Of a stretch of DNA of 64,000 nt, positions 7,847 through 16,315 are shown piece after piece. Position 1 is the first letter of the stretch; the number at the start of each line of letters is the position of its first letter. The notes beneath the pieces are model-generated. The model did no database searches and had not been told where the DNA came from. It worked only from the letters and a program-made list of their open reading frames with translations. This DNA is from Candidatus Phosphoribacter hodrii. GTDB taxonomy: Bacteria; Actinomycetota; Actinomycetes; Actinomycetales; Dermatophilaceae. Where the stretch lies: contig JADJIB010000003.1 of assembly GCA_016707175.1 (NCBI GenBank), forward strand, positions 62,001 through 126,000, read 5' to 3'. The translations under genes were made by a program, and so were the position numbers.

Positions 7847-8995
7847 TCAGGCGCGTTCCAGGACGGTGGCGTTGGCCATTCCGCCACCCTCGCACATGAG
7901 CTGCAGGCCGTAGCGCAGGTGATCGCGGCCCATTCGGTGGACGAGGGTCGTCATCAGCCGGGCGCCGGTGGCACCCAACGGGTGGCCGAGAGCGAGGGCC
8001 CCGCCCTGGGGATTGACGCGGTCCAGGTCAGCATCGGTCTCGTCGGCCCAGGCGAGGACGACGGACGCGAAGGCTTCGTTGATCTCGATCGTGTCGATCT
8101 CGGCCAGCGACAGCCCGGTTCGATGCAGGACTGTCGCCGTGGCGGGGATCGGGCCAGTAAGCATGAGGACTGGGTCGGAGCCGACGACGGCCATGGTGTG
8201 TACGCGCGCGAGCGGGGTCAGCCGATTCCGGTCGACCGCGCGATCGGAGGCGACGAGCAGGGCGGCGGCGCCGTCGGACACCTGGCTGGCCAGGGCCGCC
8301 GTGATCCGGCCGCCCGGCTGCAAGGGAGTGAGCCCAGCGAGCCTCTCGGCCGAGGTGTCGGGGCGGGGGCCTTCGTCGACGGCGAGCCCAGCCAAAGGTG
8401 CGATCTCCGCCTCGAAATCGCCTGCAGCCGTTGAGGCGATGGCCCTGCCATGGCTCTCGACGGCGAACCGCTCCATCCGCGCGCGGTCCAGCCCCCAGCG
8501 TTTGGCGATGAGCTCGGCGCCCCGGAACTGCGAGATCTCCTCGTCGCCGTAGCGGGCCGCCCAGTCGGCTCCACCGCGCGGGTGGGCCATGCCTGCCTCG
8601 AGCCCGAGTCGGGTAGGTGAGGCGATGGGGACCTGGCTCATCACCTCGACACCGCCGGCGACGACGAGGTCGGCGTCACCGGCGCGGATCTGGTGGGCGG
8701 CCGCGTGCAGTGCCTGCTGCGACGAGCCGCACTGCCGGTCGATCGTCATTGCAGGCACGTGCTCCGGCCATCCGGCCGACAGCACGGTGGTGCGCCCGAT
8801 GTTGGAGGCCTGCGGCCCGACTTGGCCGACGCACCCCCAGAGAACGTCGTCGATCTCGCCCGGGTCGACCCCGGTCCGCTCGACGAGCGCACGCAGCACG
8901 TGGGCGCCGAGGTCGGCGGGGTGAACTGTCGAGAGGGCGCCCCCGCGTCGACCGACGGGGGAGCGGACGGCGCCGACGATCCACGCGTCAGTCAT
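7847..8995 (-). CDS. Acetyl-CoA acetyltransferase/thiolase
   Basis: A 382-residue thiolase. The nucleophile Cys is in DRQCGSSQQAL near residue 88, the active-site His in GHPLGATGARL, and the second Cys in CEGGGMANA close to the C-terminus; the NEAFA motif is also present. Length is normal for the family. Enzymes of this class cleave beta-ketoacyl-CoA with CoA to release acetyl- or propionyl-CoA. It lies between the MFS gene and an amidohydrolase on the same strand with only a few bases between genes. It resembles the second thiolase at 29244-30425 in motif wording, so the two are likely paralogues. Confidence 0.92.
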   Translation of the reverse strand: MTDAWIVGAVRSPVGRRGGALSTVHPADLGAHVLRALVERTGVDPGEIDDVLWGCVGQVGPQASNIGRTTVLSAGWPEHVPAMTIDRQCGSSQQALHAAAHQIRAGDADLVVAGGVEVMSQVPIASPTRLGLEAGMAHPRGGADWAARYGDEEISQFRGAELIAKRWGLDRARMERFAVESHGRAIASTAAGDFEAEIAPLAGLAVDEGPRPDTSAERLAGLTPLQPGGRITAALASQVSDGAAALLVASDRAVDRNRLTPLARVHTMAVVGSDPVLMLTGPIPATATVLHRTGLSLAEIDTIEINEAFASVVLAWADETDADLDRVNPQGGALALGHPLGATGARLMTTLVHRMGRDHLRYGLQLMCEGGGMANATVLERA

Positions 8996-9003
8996 TCGCC
9001 GGC

Positions 9004-9789
9004 CTAGAGACCTAGCAGGCGGGCAAGGTTGCCGCCGAGGATGGCGGCCTCTTCGTCGGGCTCGAGTCCGAGCGCCCGGATCGCCGCGATCTCGGCGGCG
9101 GGATCGGTCATCGGCCAGTCGGTGCCGAAGACGACCCGGTCGACGCCGTGCCGACGGATGAGGTCGCGGACGACCTGCGGGTCGAGGGTGGCGACCGACG
9201 GCGGCCACGACGTCTCCAACAGCACCGGCGCGCCGACGATGAGCTCCTGGGCTGTGTCGAGCTCGTGGTAGCCGCCGTAGTGGAATGCGACGAGGCGCAG
9301 CGTCGGCACCGCGTCGATGAGCGCGCGCAGGGCAACGGGGTTGCCGCGCTCGTTGGCCGCAGCGTCGCCACCGGAGCCCACGTGGGTGAGCACGGTGACC
9401 CCGTCGGCGGCCAGCGCGTGCATGATGTCGATGACCTGGGGGTCGGCGAACGCCACGTCCTGGAAGAGCGGGTGCAGCTTGACCGCGCGAATCCCGTTGT
9501 CCCGCAACGAGGCGACGTTTTCCTCGGGTGACAGTCCGGGATGCACGGTGCCCGCAGGGATGAGCCGGTCGCGGGGGATCTGGCCGATCCACTCATTGGT
9601 GCGCAACACCGTCGAGGCCTTGTTGGCGACGGCCAGGGCCATCGACAGATCGATCCCGGCCGCGTCCATCGTCGTCAGCAGCCCGGTGAGCGTGCCGTCG
9701 AAGTGGCTGTCCAGCCCGGACGGCCGGGTGGCCAGGACGACGGCCGCGATGTGGTCGGGCCACACGTGAGCGTGGGCGTCGATGATCAT
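9004..9789 (-). CDS. Amidohydrolase_2 family metal-dependent hydrolase or decarboxylase
   Basis: A 261-residue TIM-barrel hydrolase with an N-terminal metal motif DAHAHVW, a conserved VKLHPLFQD segment near residue 97, THVGSGG and FHYGGYHE histidines further on, and FGTDWP with the late Asp metal ligand. This set matches the Amidohydro_2 group (ACMS decarboxylase, 4-sulfomuconolactonase, 2-pyrone-4,6-dicarboxylate lactonase). It would hydrolyse or decarboxylate a cyclic acid or lactone. Its ATG overlaps the stop of the acyl-CoA dehydrogenase upstream (9786-9789), so the two are translated together. The exact substrate is not readable. Confidence 0.85.
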   Translation of the reverse strand: MIIDAHAHVWPDHIAAVVLATRPSGLDSHFDGTLTGLLTTMDAAGIDLSMALAVANKASTVLRTNEWIGQIPRDRLIPAGTVHPGLSPEENVASLRDNGIRAVKLHPLFQDVAFADPQVIDIMHALAADGVTVLTHVGSGGDAAANERGNPVALRALIDAVPTLRLVAFHYGGYHELDTAQELIVGAPVLLETSWPPSVATLDPQVVRDLIRRHGVDRVVFGTDWPMTDPAAEIAAIRALGLEPDEEAAILGGNLARLLGL

Positions 9790-10988
9790 CCGGCGTCCCT
9801 GCCGAGCGCGCCGGTGCCGCCCGGTCGCCAGCCGCCGCAGCGCCGAGGCAGCGTCGGCGGTTTGCAGCGGGCCAGGCTGTCGAGGATGACCTCGGTCGCG
9901 CCTTCATAGATCCGCATCGGCCGCGCCTCGCGGTAGAGCCGCTCGATGACGCTGCCGCGCACCAACCCGAACCGCCCCATCACCTGCACCGAGCGGTCGG
10001 TGACGCGGGCCGCAGCTTCCGTCGCGGCCACCTTGGCGATCGAGGAGAGATGCAGGGCCGACAACGGATCGCGCGCGGCAGCCGCAGCCGCCCGGTATGC
10101 CGTGCACCGCGCCGACTCGACGTCGACCCAGCTCTGCGCGAGCATCGCGGGCACGGGGCCGAGGCGCGCGAGCGGCATACCGAATTGCTCGCGTCCGGAT
10201 GCGTGCGCGACGGCCTCGTCGAGGGCGGCCTGGGCCACCCCGACAGCGGCGCCCGCGACCGAGACCCGGAAGGTCGCCAGCGTCGCGAGCATGAGCTTGA
10301 AACCCGCCCCGGGCGCGCCGAGGCGGTTGCCGACCGGCACCCGAACGCCCTCGAGGATGACGTCGCCGAGGACGTGCGGGGCGATGATCTGGTGGGGGTG
10401 CGTGACGCTGAGGCCAGGGGTGTCCGCGGGGACGAAAACCAGCGAATAGCCGGCCTCTTCGCGCGCGAGGATGCTGTAGAAGGTCGCGTCGCCGGCGTTG
10501 GTGATGAACGACTTGTGCCCGTCGACGACCAACTCGTCGCCCTCCTGGCGGACCGTCGTCGTGATCGCGCGCAGGTCGGAGCCGACGTCGGGCTCGGTGA
10601 GGCCGAGCGCGCCGATCGCTTCGAGCCGGGCGACCCGCGGCAACCACTCCTGGCGCAGCGGCTCGGCGGCCGCGGTCGACACGGGGAAACTGCCGATGCC
10701 CTGCATCGCGAAGAGCGAGTCGAGGTGGGCGCTCACGCCCGCCAGCACCTCGCGGACCACGGTCACCGCAAGTGAGTCGACGGCTTCGAAGCGCCCGCCG
10801 TATGCCGCCGCGACAGTGACCTCGGCCAGCCCGGAGGCGGCCAGTCGGGCGCGCATCTCGGGGTCGATCCGGTCGGCCTCGTCGGCGCGGGCGGCGATGT
10901 CGGCGCAGGACAGGGCCAGGGCGCGGGCCTCATCCTGCAACTGCCGGTAGCGGGCCGGCAGTTCGAAGAGGGCGCCTTCGGTGGTCAC
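9786..10988 (-). CDS. Acyl-CoA dehydrogenase, catalytic-type subunit
   Basis: A 400-residue FAD-dependent acyl-CoA dehydrogenase: N-terminal helical domain, LGLTEPDVGSD flavin-binding strand near residue 130, KSFITNAG middle domain, and a C-terminal helical domain ending in MRIYEGATEVI, where the Glu of YEG is the usual catalytic base. GTG start chosen because it overlaps the stop of the upstream paralogue (GTGA at 10985-10988). It introduces an alpha,beta double bond into an acyl-CoA. Together with the next gene it forms a tandem pair like the heteromeric FadE pairs of actinobacterial steroid catabolism; that parallel is inference. Residues after about 380 are a short Pro/Gly-rich tail. Confidence 0.9.
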   Translation of the reverse strand: MTTEGALFELPARYRQLQDEARALALSCADIAARADEADRIDPEMRARLAASGLAEVTVAAAYGGRFEAVDSLAVTVVREVLAGVSAHLDSLFAMQGIGSFPVSTAAAEPLRQEWLPRVARLEAIGALGLTEPDVGSDLRAITTTVRQEGDELVVDGHKSFITNAGDATFYSILAREEAGYSLVFVPADTPGLSVTHPHQIIAPHVLGDVILEGVRVPVGNRLGAPGAGFKLMLATLATFRVSVAGAAVGVAQAALDEAVAHASGREQFGMPLARLGPVPAMLAQSWVDVESARCTAYRAAAAAARDPLSALHLSSIAKVAATEAAARVTDRSVQVMGRFGLVRGSVIERLYREARPMRIYEGATEVILDSLARCKPPTLPRRCGGWRPGGTGALGRDAG

Positions 10989-12172
10989 GGGGTGCCGCTG
11001 GCGGCGCGCTCCGGCCGCTGGTTGAACGTGCGCCCAAGCAACTCGGAGGCGATCCGGACCCGCTGGATCGCCGGAGTGCCTCCAGCGATGGCCCAGCCGT
11101 GGGCGTCGCGGTGCAGCCGTTCCAAGCCGTACTCCTCGGTGTAGCCGTTGCCGCCGTGCAACTGCATCGCCAGGTCGGTGACCTGCTTGGCCATCTCGTT
11201 GGCGAAGCACTTGGCGACCGACACCTGGTAGGTGTCGGGCAGCCCGTCGCCCGCCTCGCTGGAGGCCCGCAGGACGAGCAGTCGTGCCGCTTCGACCTGC
11301 ACGGCCATCTGCGCGATGGTCATCTGGACGTTCTGGAAGTCTATGAGCGGGCGCCCGAACTGCACGCGTTCCTGGACATAGGCGGTGGACTTGTCCAGCG
11401 CCGCCTGACCGAGGGCCAGGCTCATCGTCGCGTTGCCAAGGCGCTCGATCGAGAAGACCCCGAAGAGCTTGCCGAAGCCGCCCTCCTCGATGACCAGGTG
11501 GTCCAGGGGCACGCGGACGTCGTCGAAGAACAGATCGGCACTGGGTATGCCGCGGAAGCCCATGAGCTTCTCCTGGGCACCGGTCGAGAAGCCGGGAGTG
11601 TCGGCGGGGACGACGATCGCGCCGATGCCCTTGGCGCCCGGCTGGTCGGACATCCGGCAGTAGACGAGGTAGCTGTCGGCGTGTCCACCGTTGGAGATCC
11701 AGCGCTTGGCGCCGTTGATGACCCAGTGGTCGCCGTCGCGGCGGGCCTTGGTGCGCAGGTCGGTCGCGGCCGATCCGGCGTCGGGCTCGGAGATGGCGAT
11801 GGCCATCGTCTGCTCGCCGCGGCACGAGGCGGTCAGCCAGCGCTGCTTCTGCTCCTCGGTCCCGAAGAACTGGATGACCCGGATCGGCCCGGTGTTGCAC
11901 TCGAAGACCTGGAAGGCGGCCGGGCGGCAGACCTTGGCCAGTTCTTCGATGACGACGAGAGCGTCGACGAGGGTGCCGCCCTGGCCGCCGTACTCCTCGG
12001 GGATGGCCAAACCGAGGTAACCGAGGTCGGCGAGGCGAGCAACCTCCTCACGGGGAAGCGACGTGCGCTCGAGGTCCCAGCGGGCTGCCGGGGCGGCATA
12101 GACGTCCGCTGCGACCTTGGCCGCTACCGCCTTGAGCTGCTCCTGCTCCGCGGTGAGATCGAACCCACTCAC
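10985..12172 (-). CDS. Acyl-CoA dehydrogenase lacking the usual YEG glutamate
   Basis: A 395-residue acyl-CoA dehydrogenase with AISEPDAGS (FAD site), KRWISNGG and LHGGNGYTEEYGLER. Where most relatives read IYEGT the sequence reads IAGGTPAIQ, so the common C-terminal catalytic Glu is replaced; a Glu in YTEEYGLER might serve instead, as in the isovaleryl-CoA subgroup, or the subunit may be non-catalytic in a heteromer with the next gene. GTG start with AAGGAGG about 5 bases upstream. It is the first gene of the operon, divergent from the SDR at 12273 across a 100-bp promoter region. Confidence 0.9.
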   Translation of the reverse strand: MSGFDLTAEQEQLKAVAAKVAADVYAAPAARWDLERTSLPREEVARLADLGYLGLAIPEEYGGQGGTLVDALVVIEELAKVCRPAAFQVFECNTGPIRVIQFFGTEEQKQRWLTASCRGEQTMAIAISEPDAGSAATDLRTKARRDGDHWVINGAKRWISNGGHADSYLVYCRMSDQPGAKGIGAIVVPADTPGFSTGAQEKLMGFRGIPSADLFFDDVRVPLDHLVIEEGGFGKLFGVFSIERLGNATMSLALGQAALDKSTAYVQERVQFGRPLIDFQNVQMTIAQMAVQVEAARLLVLRASSEAGDGLPDTYQVSVAKCFANEMAKQVTDLAMQLHGGNGYTEEYGLERLHRDAHGWAIAGGTPAIQRVRIASELLGRTFNQRPERAASGTP

Positions 12173-12203
12173 GCTGGCCTCCTTGATCGCGGCTTGATGA
12201 TAA

Positions 12204-12218
12204 CTATGATCACCATAG
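12204..12218. promoter_or_regulatory. Dyad in the divergent promoter of the dehydrogenase operon
   Basis: In the AT-rich 100-bp gap between two divergent genes, CTATG (12204-12208) and CATAG (12214-12218) form an inverted repeat with a five-base centre. The size and position suit a TetR- or GntR-type operator able to control both directions. A flanking TGATGATAA resembles the patch upstream of the thiolase at 29244. No regulator gene adjoins. Confidence 0.45.
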
Positions 12219-12272
12219 CGATGAATTGCCGTCAGTCAAGTAGTCTGAGACAACCGACCTGCAGGAGCCCGT

Positions 12273-13034
12273 ATGCCGCGCAACCCCCTCCTCCCCGACC
12301 TGTCCGGCAAGGTCGCCGTCGTCACCGGCGGCAGCCGCGGCCTGGGTCGCGCCATGGCCTTCGGGCTCGCCCACGCCGGCGCCCAGGTCGTCGTCGCGAG
12401 CCGTCATGGTGACCAGTGCGAAGCCACCGCGGCCGAGCTCACCGAGGCGACCGGCATACCCGCGCTCGGGCTTGGTGCCCACGTCGGGAAGTGGTCCGAG
12501 CTCGACGGGTTCGTCGAGGAGGTCTACGCGCGGATGGGGCGCGTGGACGTGCTCATCAACAACGCGGGGATGTCGCCGCTCTATGACACGGTGACCGACG
12601 TGACCGAGGAGTTGTTCGACAAGGTCATCGCGGTCAACCTCAAGGGGCCGTTCCGGCTGTCGGCGCTCGTCGGCACGCGGATGGCGGCGGGGGAGGGCGG
12701 CTCGATCGTCAACATCTCCAGCGCCGCGGCCATCCACCCGCGCCCACACACCCTCCCGTATGCCGCCGCCAAGGCCGGCCTCAACGCCCTCACCGTGGGC
12801 CTCGCGCACACCTTCGGGCCGAGCGTTCGGGTCAACGCGATCATGGCCGGGACGTTCCTCACCGACGTGAGCCGCTCGTGGGACCCCGAGGTGTTCGCGC
12901 GGCGCGCCGAGGGGTTCGCGCTGCGGCGCGGCGGGCAGCCGGAGGAGATCGTGGGGACGGCCTTGTATCTGGCGAGTGACCTGTCGAGCTATACGACCGG
13001 GGCGGTCATCACCGTCGACGGCGGCCAACCGTAG
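12273..13034 (+). CDS. SDR-family oxidoreductase
   Basis: A 253-residue short-chain dehydrogenase with VVTGGSRGLGRA near residue 15, INNAGM near residue 93, Ser in NISSAAA and YAAAK near residue 161, ending in TVDGGQP. The Ser/Arg/His wording after the second strand (VVASRHGDQCE) favours NADP. ATG follows GCAGGAG at about 7 bases. It is divergent from, and probably coregulated with, the acyl-CoA dehydrogenase operon, so it may act on the same pathway as an alcohol or beta-hydroxyacyl dehydrogenase. Confidence 0.88.
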   Translation: MPRNPLLPDLSGKVAVVTGGSRGLGRAMAFGLAHAGAQVVVASRHGDQCEATAAELTEATGIPALGLGAHVGKWSELDGFVEEVYARMGRVDVLINNAGMSPLYDTVTDVTEELFDKVIAVNLKGPFRLSALVGTRMAAGEGGSIVNISSAAAIHPRPHTLPYAAAKAGLNALTVGLAHTFGPSVRVNAIMAGTFLTDVSRSWDPEVFARRAEGFALRRGGQPEEIVGTALYLASDLSSYTTGAVITVDGGQP

Positions 13035-13089
13035 GTCGGTTTGGTCTGGGGCCGACGGGTCTGGCGGGCCCGCGCGCCTGGCGCCTCTC

Positions 13090-13160
13090 GCTTGGATGAG
13101 GTTGGTGACGCCTGTATGCCGTTAGAGCCTCATCCAAGCGTCACGAACCTCATGCAAGCG
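13090..13160. repeat. Imperfect long inverted repeat upstream of the GntR operon
   Basis: A 23-base block at 13090-13112 recurs inverted at 13138-13160 with two differences. A third partial copy (13128-13140) sits in the loop, so CTTGGATGAGG (13091-13101) also pairs exactly with 13128-13138. A GTATGCCG octamer lies in the loop at 13114. It follows the SDR stop and may terminate that transcript; the triple arrangement also allows alternative pairings. The rest of 13035-13262 holds the GntR promoter. Confidence 0.5.
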
Positions 13161-13235
13161 CGGCACCCATCGCTTCATGCTGACCCTTGACGCTGAATCC
13201 TTTCCCTCTTAGTCTTCTCATCGAGACGAGCAGAC

Positions 13236-13243
13236 GTCTAGAC
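13236..13243. promoter_or_regulatory. GTCTAGAC operator for the HutC-type GntR regulator
   Basis: The palindrome GTCTAGAC lies 19 bases upstream of the regulator ATG, overlapping AGACGTCT at 13232-13239. It is the core of sites bound by HutC-subfamily regulators such as DasR/NagR, and the downstream regulator carries the matching domain layout, so autoregulation of the operon is likely. Confidence 0.6.
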
Positions 13244-13262
13244 GAGTTGCGAGGAGGGATCG

Positions 13263-13988
13263 ATGGCCGGCACGGACTTCACCCCGTTGTACGTGCACCT
13301 GAGCCAGCAGGTCCGCGGCCAGATCCTCGGTGGGGAGATCGCGCCCGGCGAGGCCATCCCGTCCGAAGCGCAACTCATGGAGCGGTTCCGCACGACGCGC
13401 GGCACAGTCCGGGCGGCCATCGACATCCTGGTCAACGAGGGCCTGGTGCGCCGCGTGCACGGCAAAGGAACCTTCGTCCAACTGCGCCCCGTGACTCGCA
13501 GCATCCTCAACTTCGGCGGCCTGACCGACAGCCTCGACGGCCGCTCCGAACGGGCTATCTCCCGCGTGGTCACCTCTGAGCAGATCACCCTCGACGGCCG
13601 GGACTTCTGCCGCCTGGTGCGGCTTCGCGGGATCGAGTCCGGCGACCGGACCGACATTCTGTCGCTCGACACCTCGCTGCTTCCCCTCGACCTGTTCCCA
13701 GGCCTGCTCGACGCCGACCTGCAGGACCGCTCCCTCTACCAACTCTTCCGCGAGCGCTACGGCGTCTACCCGCGCCGCACTCAGGTGCGGGTCACGACTG
13801 CGGTGCCCGACGAGGCGACCCGGCGCTTGCTCGAGGAACGGCCCGACTGTCCCGCCCTGCTTCAAGTGGAGGGCAGCGCCTTCGACGCCAAGGGGGTCGA
13901 GATCGAGCGGATGAAGGTCCTCTACTCCTCGCGGGCCGAGTTCAACCTGACGACCGCCATCACGGAGATTCCTGGAGGGTCCTCGTGA
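13263..13988 (+). CDS. GntR-family regulator, HutC subfamily (UTRA domain)
   Basis: A 241-residue regulator. Residues 1-75 form the winged helix: PLYVHLSQQVRGQIL, PSEAQLMERF, TVRAAIDILVNEGLVRRVHGKG is the classic GntR recognition region. The remainder (QVRVTTAVPDEATRRLL and following) is a UTRA ligand-binding domain that normally senses a sugar phosphate or amino-acid derivative. ATG is preceded by GAGGAGG. The gene is first in a tight operon (four-base overlaps) with a BtpA-like protein, a cupin, a kinase and an ABC importer, so the ligand is probably the imported compound or its phosphorylated form. Confidence 0.9.
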   Translation: MAGTDFTPLYVHLSQQVRGQILGGEIAPGEAIPSEAQLMERFRTTRGTVRAAIDILVNEGLVRRVHGKGTFVQLRPVTRSILNFGGLTDSLDGRSERAISRVVTSEQITLDGRDFCRLVRLRGIESGDRTDILSLDTSLLPLDLFPGLLDADLQDRSLYQLFRERYGVYPRRTQVRVTTAVPDEATRRLLEERPDCPALLQVEGSAFDAKGVEIERMKVLYSSRAEFNLTTAITEIPGGSS

Positions 13989-14770
13989 CCGGTCAAGGCT
14001 CGGCGCGGGCCCGCTTCGACGACCGTTTCCCTGGCGACAAGCCCGTGCTCGCGATGCTCCACCTCAAGGGCGAGGACGAGCAGGACCGTTTGTCACGGGC
14101 GCGGACCGAGATCGACGTGCTGCTCGACGCCGGGGTTGATGCCCTCGTCGTCGAGAACTACTTCGGCACGGTGACTGACGTCGAGAACGTCCTCGCCCAC
14201 CTGCAGGGCAACTATCCCGACACGGTCTACGGGGTGAACGTCCTCGACGACGACGCGGCAGGGTTCGCCCTGGCCGAACGCTACGGGGCGACCTTCGTGC
14301 AGTTGGACTCGGTGGCCGGCCACCTCGCGCCGGAGGATGACGGACCCTTCGAGGAGCGGCTGCGGCAGTGGCGGGCGAGCACGTCGGCGCTCGTCCTCGG
14401 TGGGGTGCGGTTCAAGTACCAGCCAGTCCTGTCCGGCAACTCCCTGGCCACCGACCTGGCGATCGCGCGGAGCCGCTGCGACGCCGTCGTCGTCACGGGG
14501 GAGGGCACCGGTCAGGAGACCGACCCGCAGAAGATCAGCGAGTTCCGGCGCTTGCTCGGCTCCGACTTCCCCATCGTCGTCGGCGCCGGGGTCACGGTGG
14601 CCAACGTCGCCGAGCAACTCGCGCTCGCGGATGCGGCAATCGTCGGGAGTTACCTCAAGGACTCCTACACCGACCAGGGAGACGTCGCCGGCGAGCACGT
14701 CCGGGCCTTGATGGCCGCCGTCGAGACCGTCCGACGGGGTGCCCCGGAGCCCACCGGTGGTCGGCGATGA
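13985..14770 (+). CDS. BtpA/SgcQ-family TIM-barrel protein
   Basis: A 261-residue protein matching the BtpA/SgcQ family: KPVLAMLHLKG at the start, DAGVDALVVENYFG near residue 47, a central GVRFKYQP strand and GEGTGQETDP near residue 170, then VVGAGVTVANVAEQL and VGSYLKD. The fold is phosphate-binding TIM-barrel-like. BtpA was named from photosystem I biogenesis in cyanobacteria, but in heterotrophs relatives such as SgcQ sit in carbohydrate operons and are likely aldolase- or isomerase-like enzymes. It overlaps the GntR gene (GTGA) and the next gene (ATGA). The reaction is unknown. Confidence 0.8.
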   Translation: MTGQGSARARFDDRFPGDKPVLAMLHLKGEDEQDRLSRARTEIDVLLDAGVDALVVENYFGTVTDVENVLAHLQGNYPDTVYGVNVLDDDAAGFALAERYGATFVQLDSVAGHLAPEDDGPFEERLRQWRASTSALVLGGVRFKYQPVLSGNSLATDLAIARSRCDAVVVTGEGTGQETDPQKISEFRRLLGSDFPIVVGAGVTVANVAEQLALADAAIVGSYLKDSYTDQGDVAGEHVRALMAAVETVRRGAPEPTGGRR

Positions 14771-15276
14771 CCACCGTGACTGAACTCGAAGCGCTCCCGA
14801 TCCACGCCGTCGACTTCCGGAAGTTCGGCCATGTCGCGAACCTCACCGCATCGGGCCAGGAGGTCGTAGAGGACCACGGCGTCGGGTGGACCGACCGCCA
14901 CATGCGTCGTCCCCTCCTCGACCAACCGGGTCACCTCGGCCTCACCACGGGGCCGGCGCGAGCCACGCCCCTGACGGCCATGGAGCGGCATACCCACACC
15001 CGCGAGGCGCTCTTCTGCCTGGCCAAGCCCGTCGTCGTGGCGGTTGCGCCGGCGGACAGCGACGCGCCGATCGGCAGCGAAGTCGTCGCAGTCGTCATCC
15101 GGCCGGGGGACGTCGTCGTCCTCGGCGAAGGCGTCTGGCACGGCCCGTGCTGGGGGCTCGAGGGGCCCACGCCCTACTACTGGTATGCCGCCGTGGACGA
15201 TTCGCGCGCCACCGTGTGGGAGCCGATCGTCGACGGCCCGATCCGGGTGCGCCTCGACGGCGGTGACGGACGATGA
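14767..15276 (+). CDS. Ureidoglycolate lyase-like cupin protein
   Basis: A 169-residue single-domain protein. MERHTHTREALFCL near residue 75 gives the His-rich metal-binding strand, and GDVVVLGEGVWHGPCW near residue 118 gives the second cupin motif with a late His; this combination resembles AllA ureidoglycolate lyases, which release urea from ureidoglycolate in allantoin breakdown. The rest of an allantoin pathway is not visible here, so a related reaction on another polar substrate is as likely. ATG overlaps the BtpA stop (ATGA), and its own stop overlaps the kinase start, so all are translated together. Confidence 0.65.
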   Translation: MTTVTELEALPIHAVDFRKFGHVANLTASGQEVVEDHGVGWTDRHMRRPLLDQPGHLGLTTGPARATPLTAMERHTHTREALFCLAKPVVVAVAPADSDAPIGSEVVAVVIRPGDVVVLGEGVWHGPCWGLEGPTPYYWYAAVDDSRATVWEPIVDGPIRVRLDGGDGR

Positions 15277-16249
15277 CCCAGCCGGTCTTCTTCATCGGCG
15301 ACGTTGCGGTGGACGAGTATTACCGCCTGCCGAGTTGGCCCACGGCAGGAACCAAACTCGACGTGGTGCCGCAAGGACGCGAGTTCGGCGGGATGATCGC
15401 GAACGCCGCCGTCGTCTATGCCGGATATGGCGAGCCGGCCCACTTCCTGTGGAGCATGAACAGCAGCCCGACGAGTCGCGCCATGCTTGATGAGCTCGCC
15501 GACCGCGGGTGCGCACCGACCATGTGGCCTTCGACGAGACCCTGGCCGACTCGAAGACGATCATCCTGCTCGTCGACGGGGAGCACAGCGTCCTCATCCC
15601 CGCACTCGGCCTTGACGCCATCGAGTTGTCGGACGAGGCAGTGGCTGGCCTCGCTGATGCGCGTTGGGTCTACACGGCGATGGGGGACCTGCGGGCGCTG
15701 CGCCATGCCGGGGCGGGCGCGGCGGAGGTCATCGGGCGGTTGCGGGCTGCGGGGACTCGGCTGGCCTTGGACCTCGACGTGGCCAGCCTTATCGATGGCG
15801 ACGGCGACGGCGAGTTGGTCGGGTTGGCCGACCTGCTCTTCGTCAACCACCACGGCTTCGAGCGGTTCTGCGCCGGGCGACCCGCGGCGGACGTCGTGGC
15901 CGGCCTGCTCGCGGGGAACACGGCATACCTCGTGGTCACCCGCGCCAGTCAGGGGTGCCAGGTCTTCCACGCCAACGGGAGCGTGGACGTCCCGGGCCTC
16001 GATGTCGAAGCCATCGACGTCACCGGCGCCGGCGACACCTTTGGGGCGAGCTTCCTGCACGCCCTCAACCGGACCGACGACCTGGCCCTCGCCGCGTCCT
16101 TCGCGAACGCCGCGGCCGCCAGGGCGGTCACCGCGACCGGCGCACGTGCCGGCGTGGCCTCCGATGCGCAGGTTCTGGAGTTCATGCGACATCACGGCGT
16201 CTGCACGCCAGCCCACGAGGCCGTATTCAGCACTGCCCCAACGGAGTAG
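15273..16249 (+). pseudogene. PfkB/ribokinase-family carbohydrate kinase, split by one frameshift
   Basis: The first about 78 codons read FFIGDVAVDEY and GGMIANAAVVYAGYG, the N-terminal PfkB part. Near 15505 the frame fails and coding continues one base back (VRTDHVAFDETLADSK) to the end, with TGAGDTFGASF carrying the anion hole and catalytic Asp. Adding one G to the GGG at about 15503-15505 restores a single kinase of about 325 residues reading DRGVRTDHVAF. A sequencing deletion is therefore as likely as a real mutation. Such kinases phosphorylate sugars, nucleosides or similar alcohols with ATP; here the substrate should be the cargo of the following ABC importer. Confidence 0.8.
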
Positions 16250-16315
16250 CGCCTCGCCCTCCGCACCCCTGAATTGCATCCCACGTCACCTGTTCATCAC
16301 CTGGAGGTTGGACTC

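Noticed and set aside
9786..11900. Long minus-strand frame covering two acyl-CoA dehydrogenases
   Set aside because: Only the downstream part from 10988 is real in this frame; the rest is a shadow of the upstream dehydrogenase.
14767..15276. Complete allantoin degradation pathway
   Set aside because: Only a lyase-like cupin is present; no allantoinase, allantoate hydrolase or dehydrogenase is seen around it.
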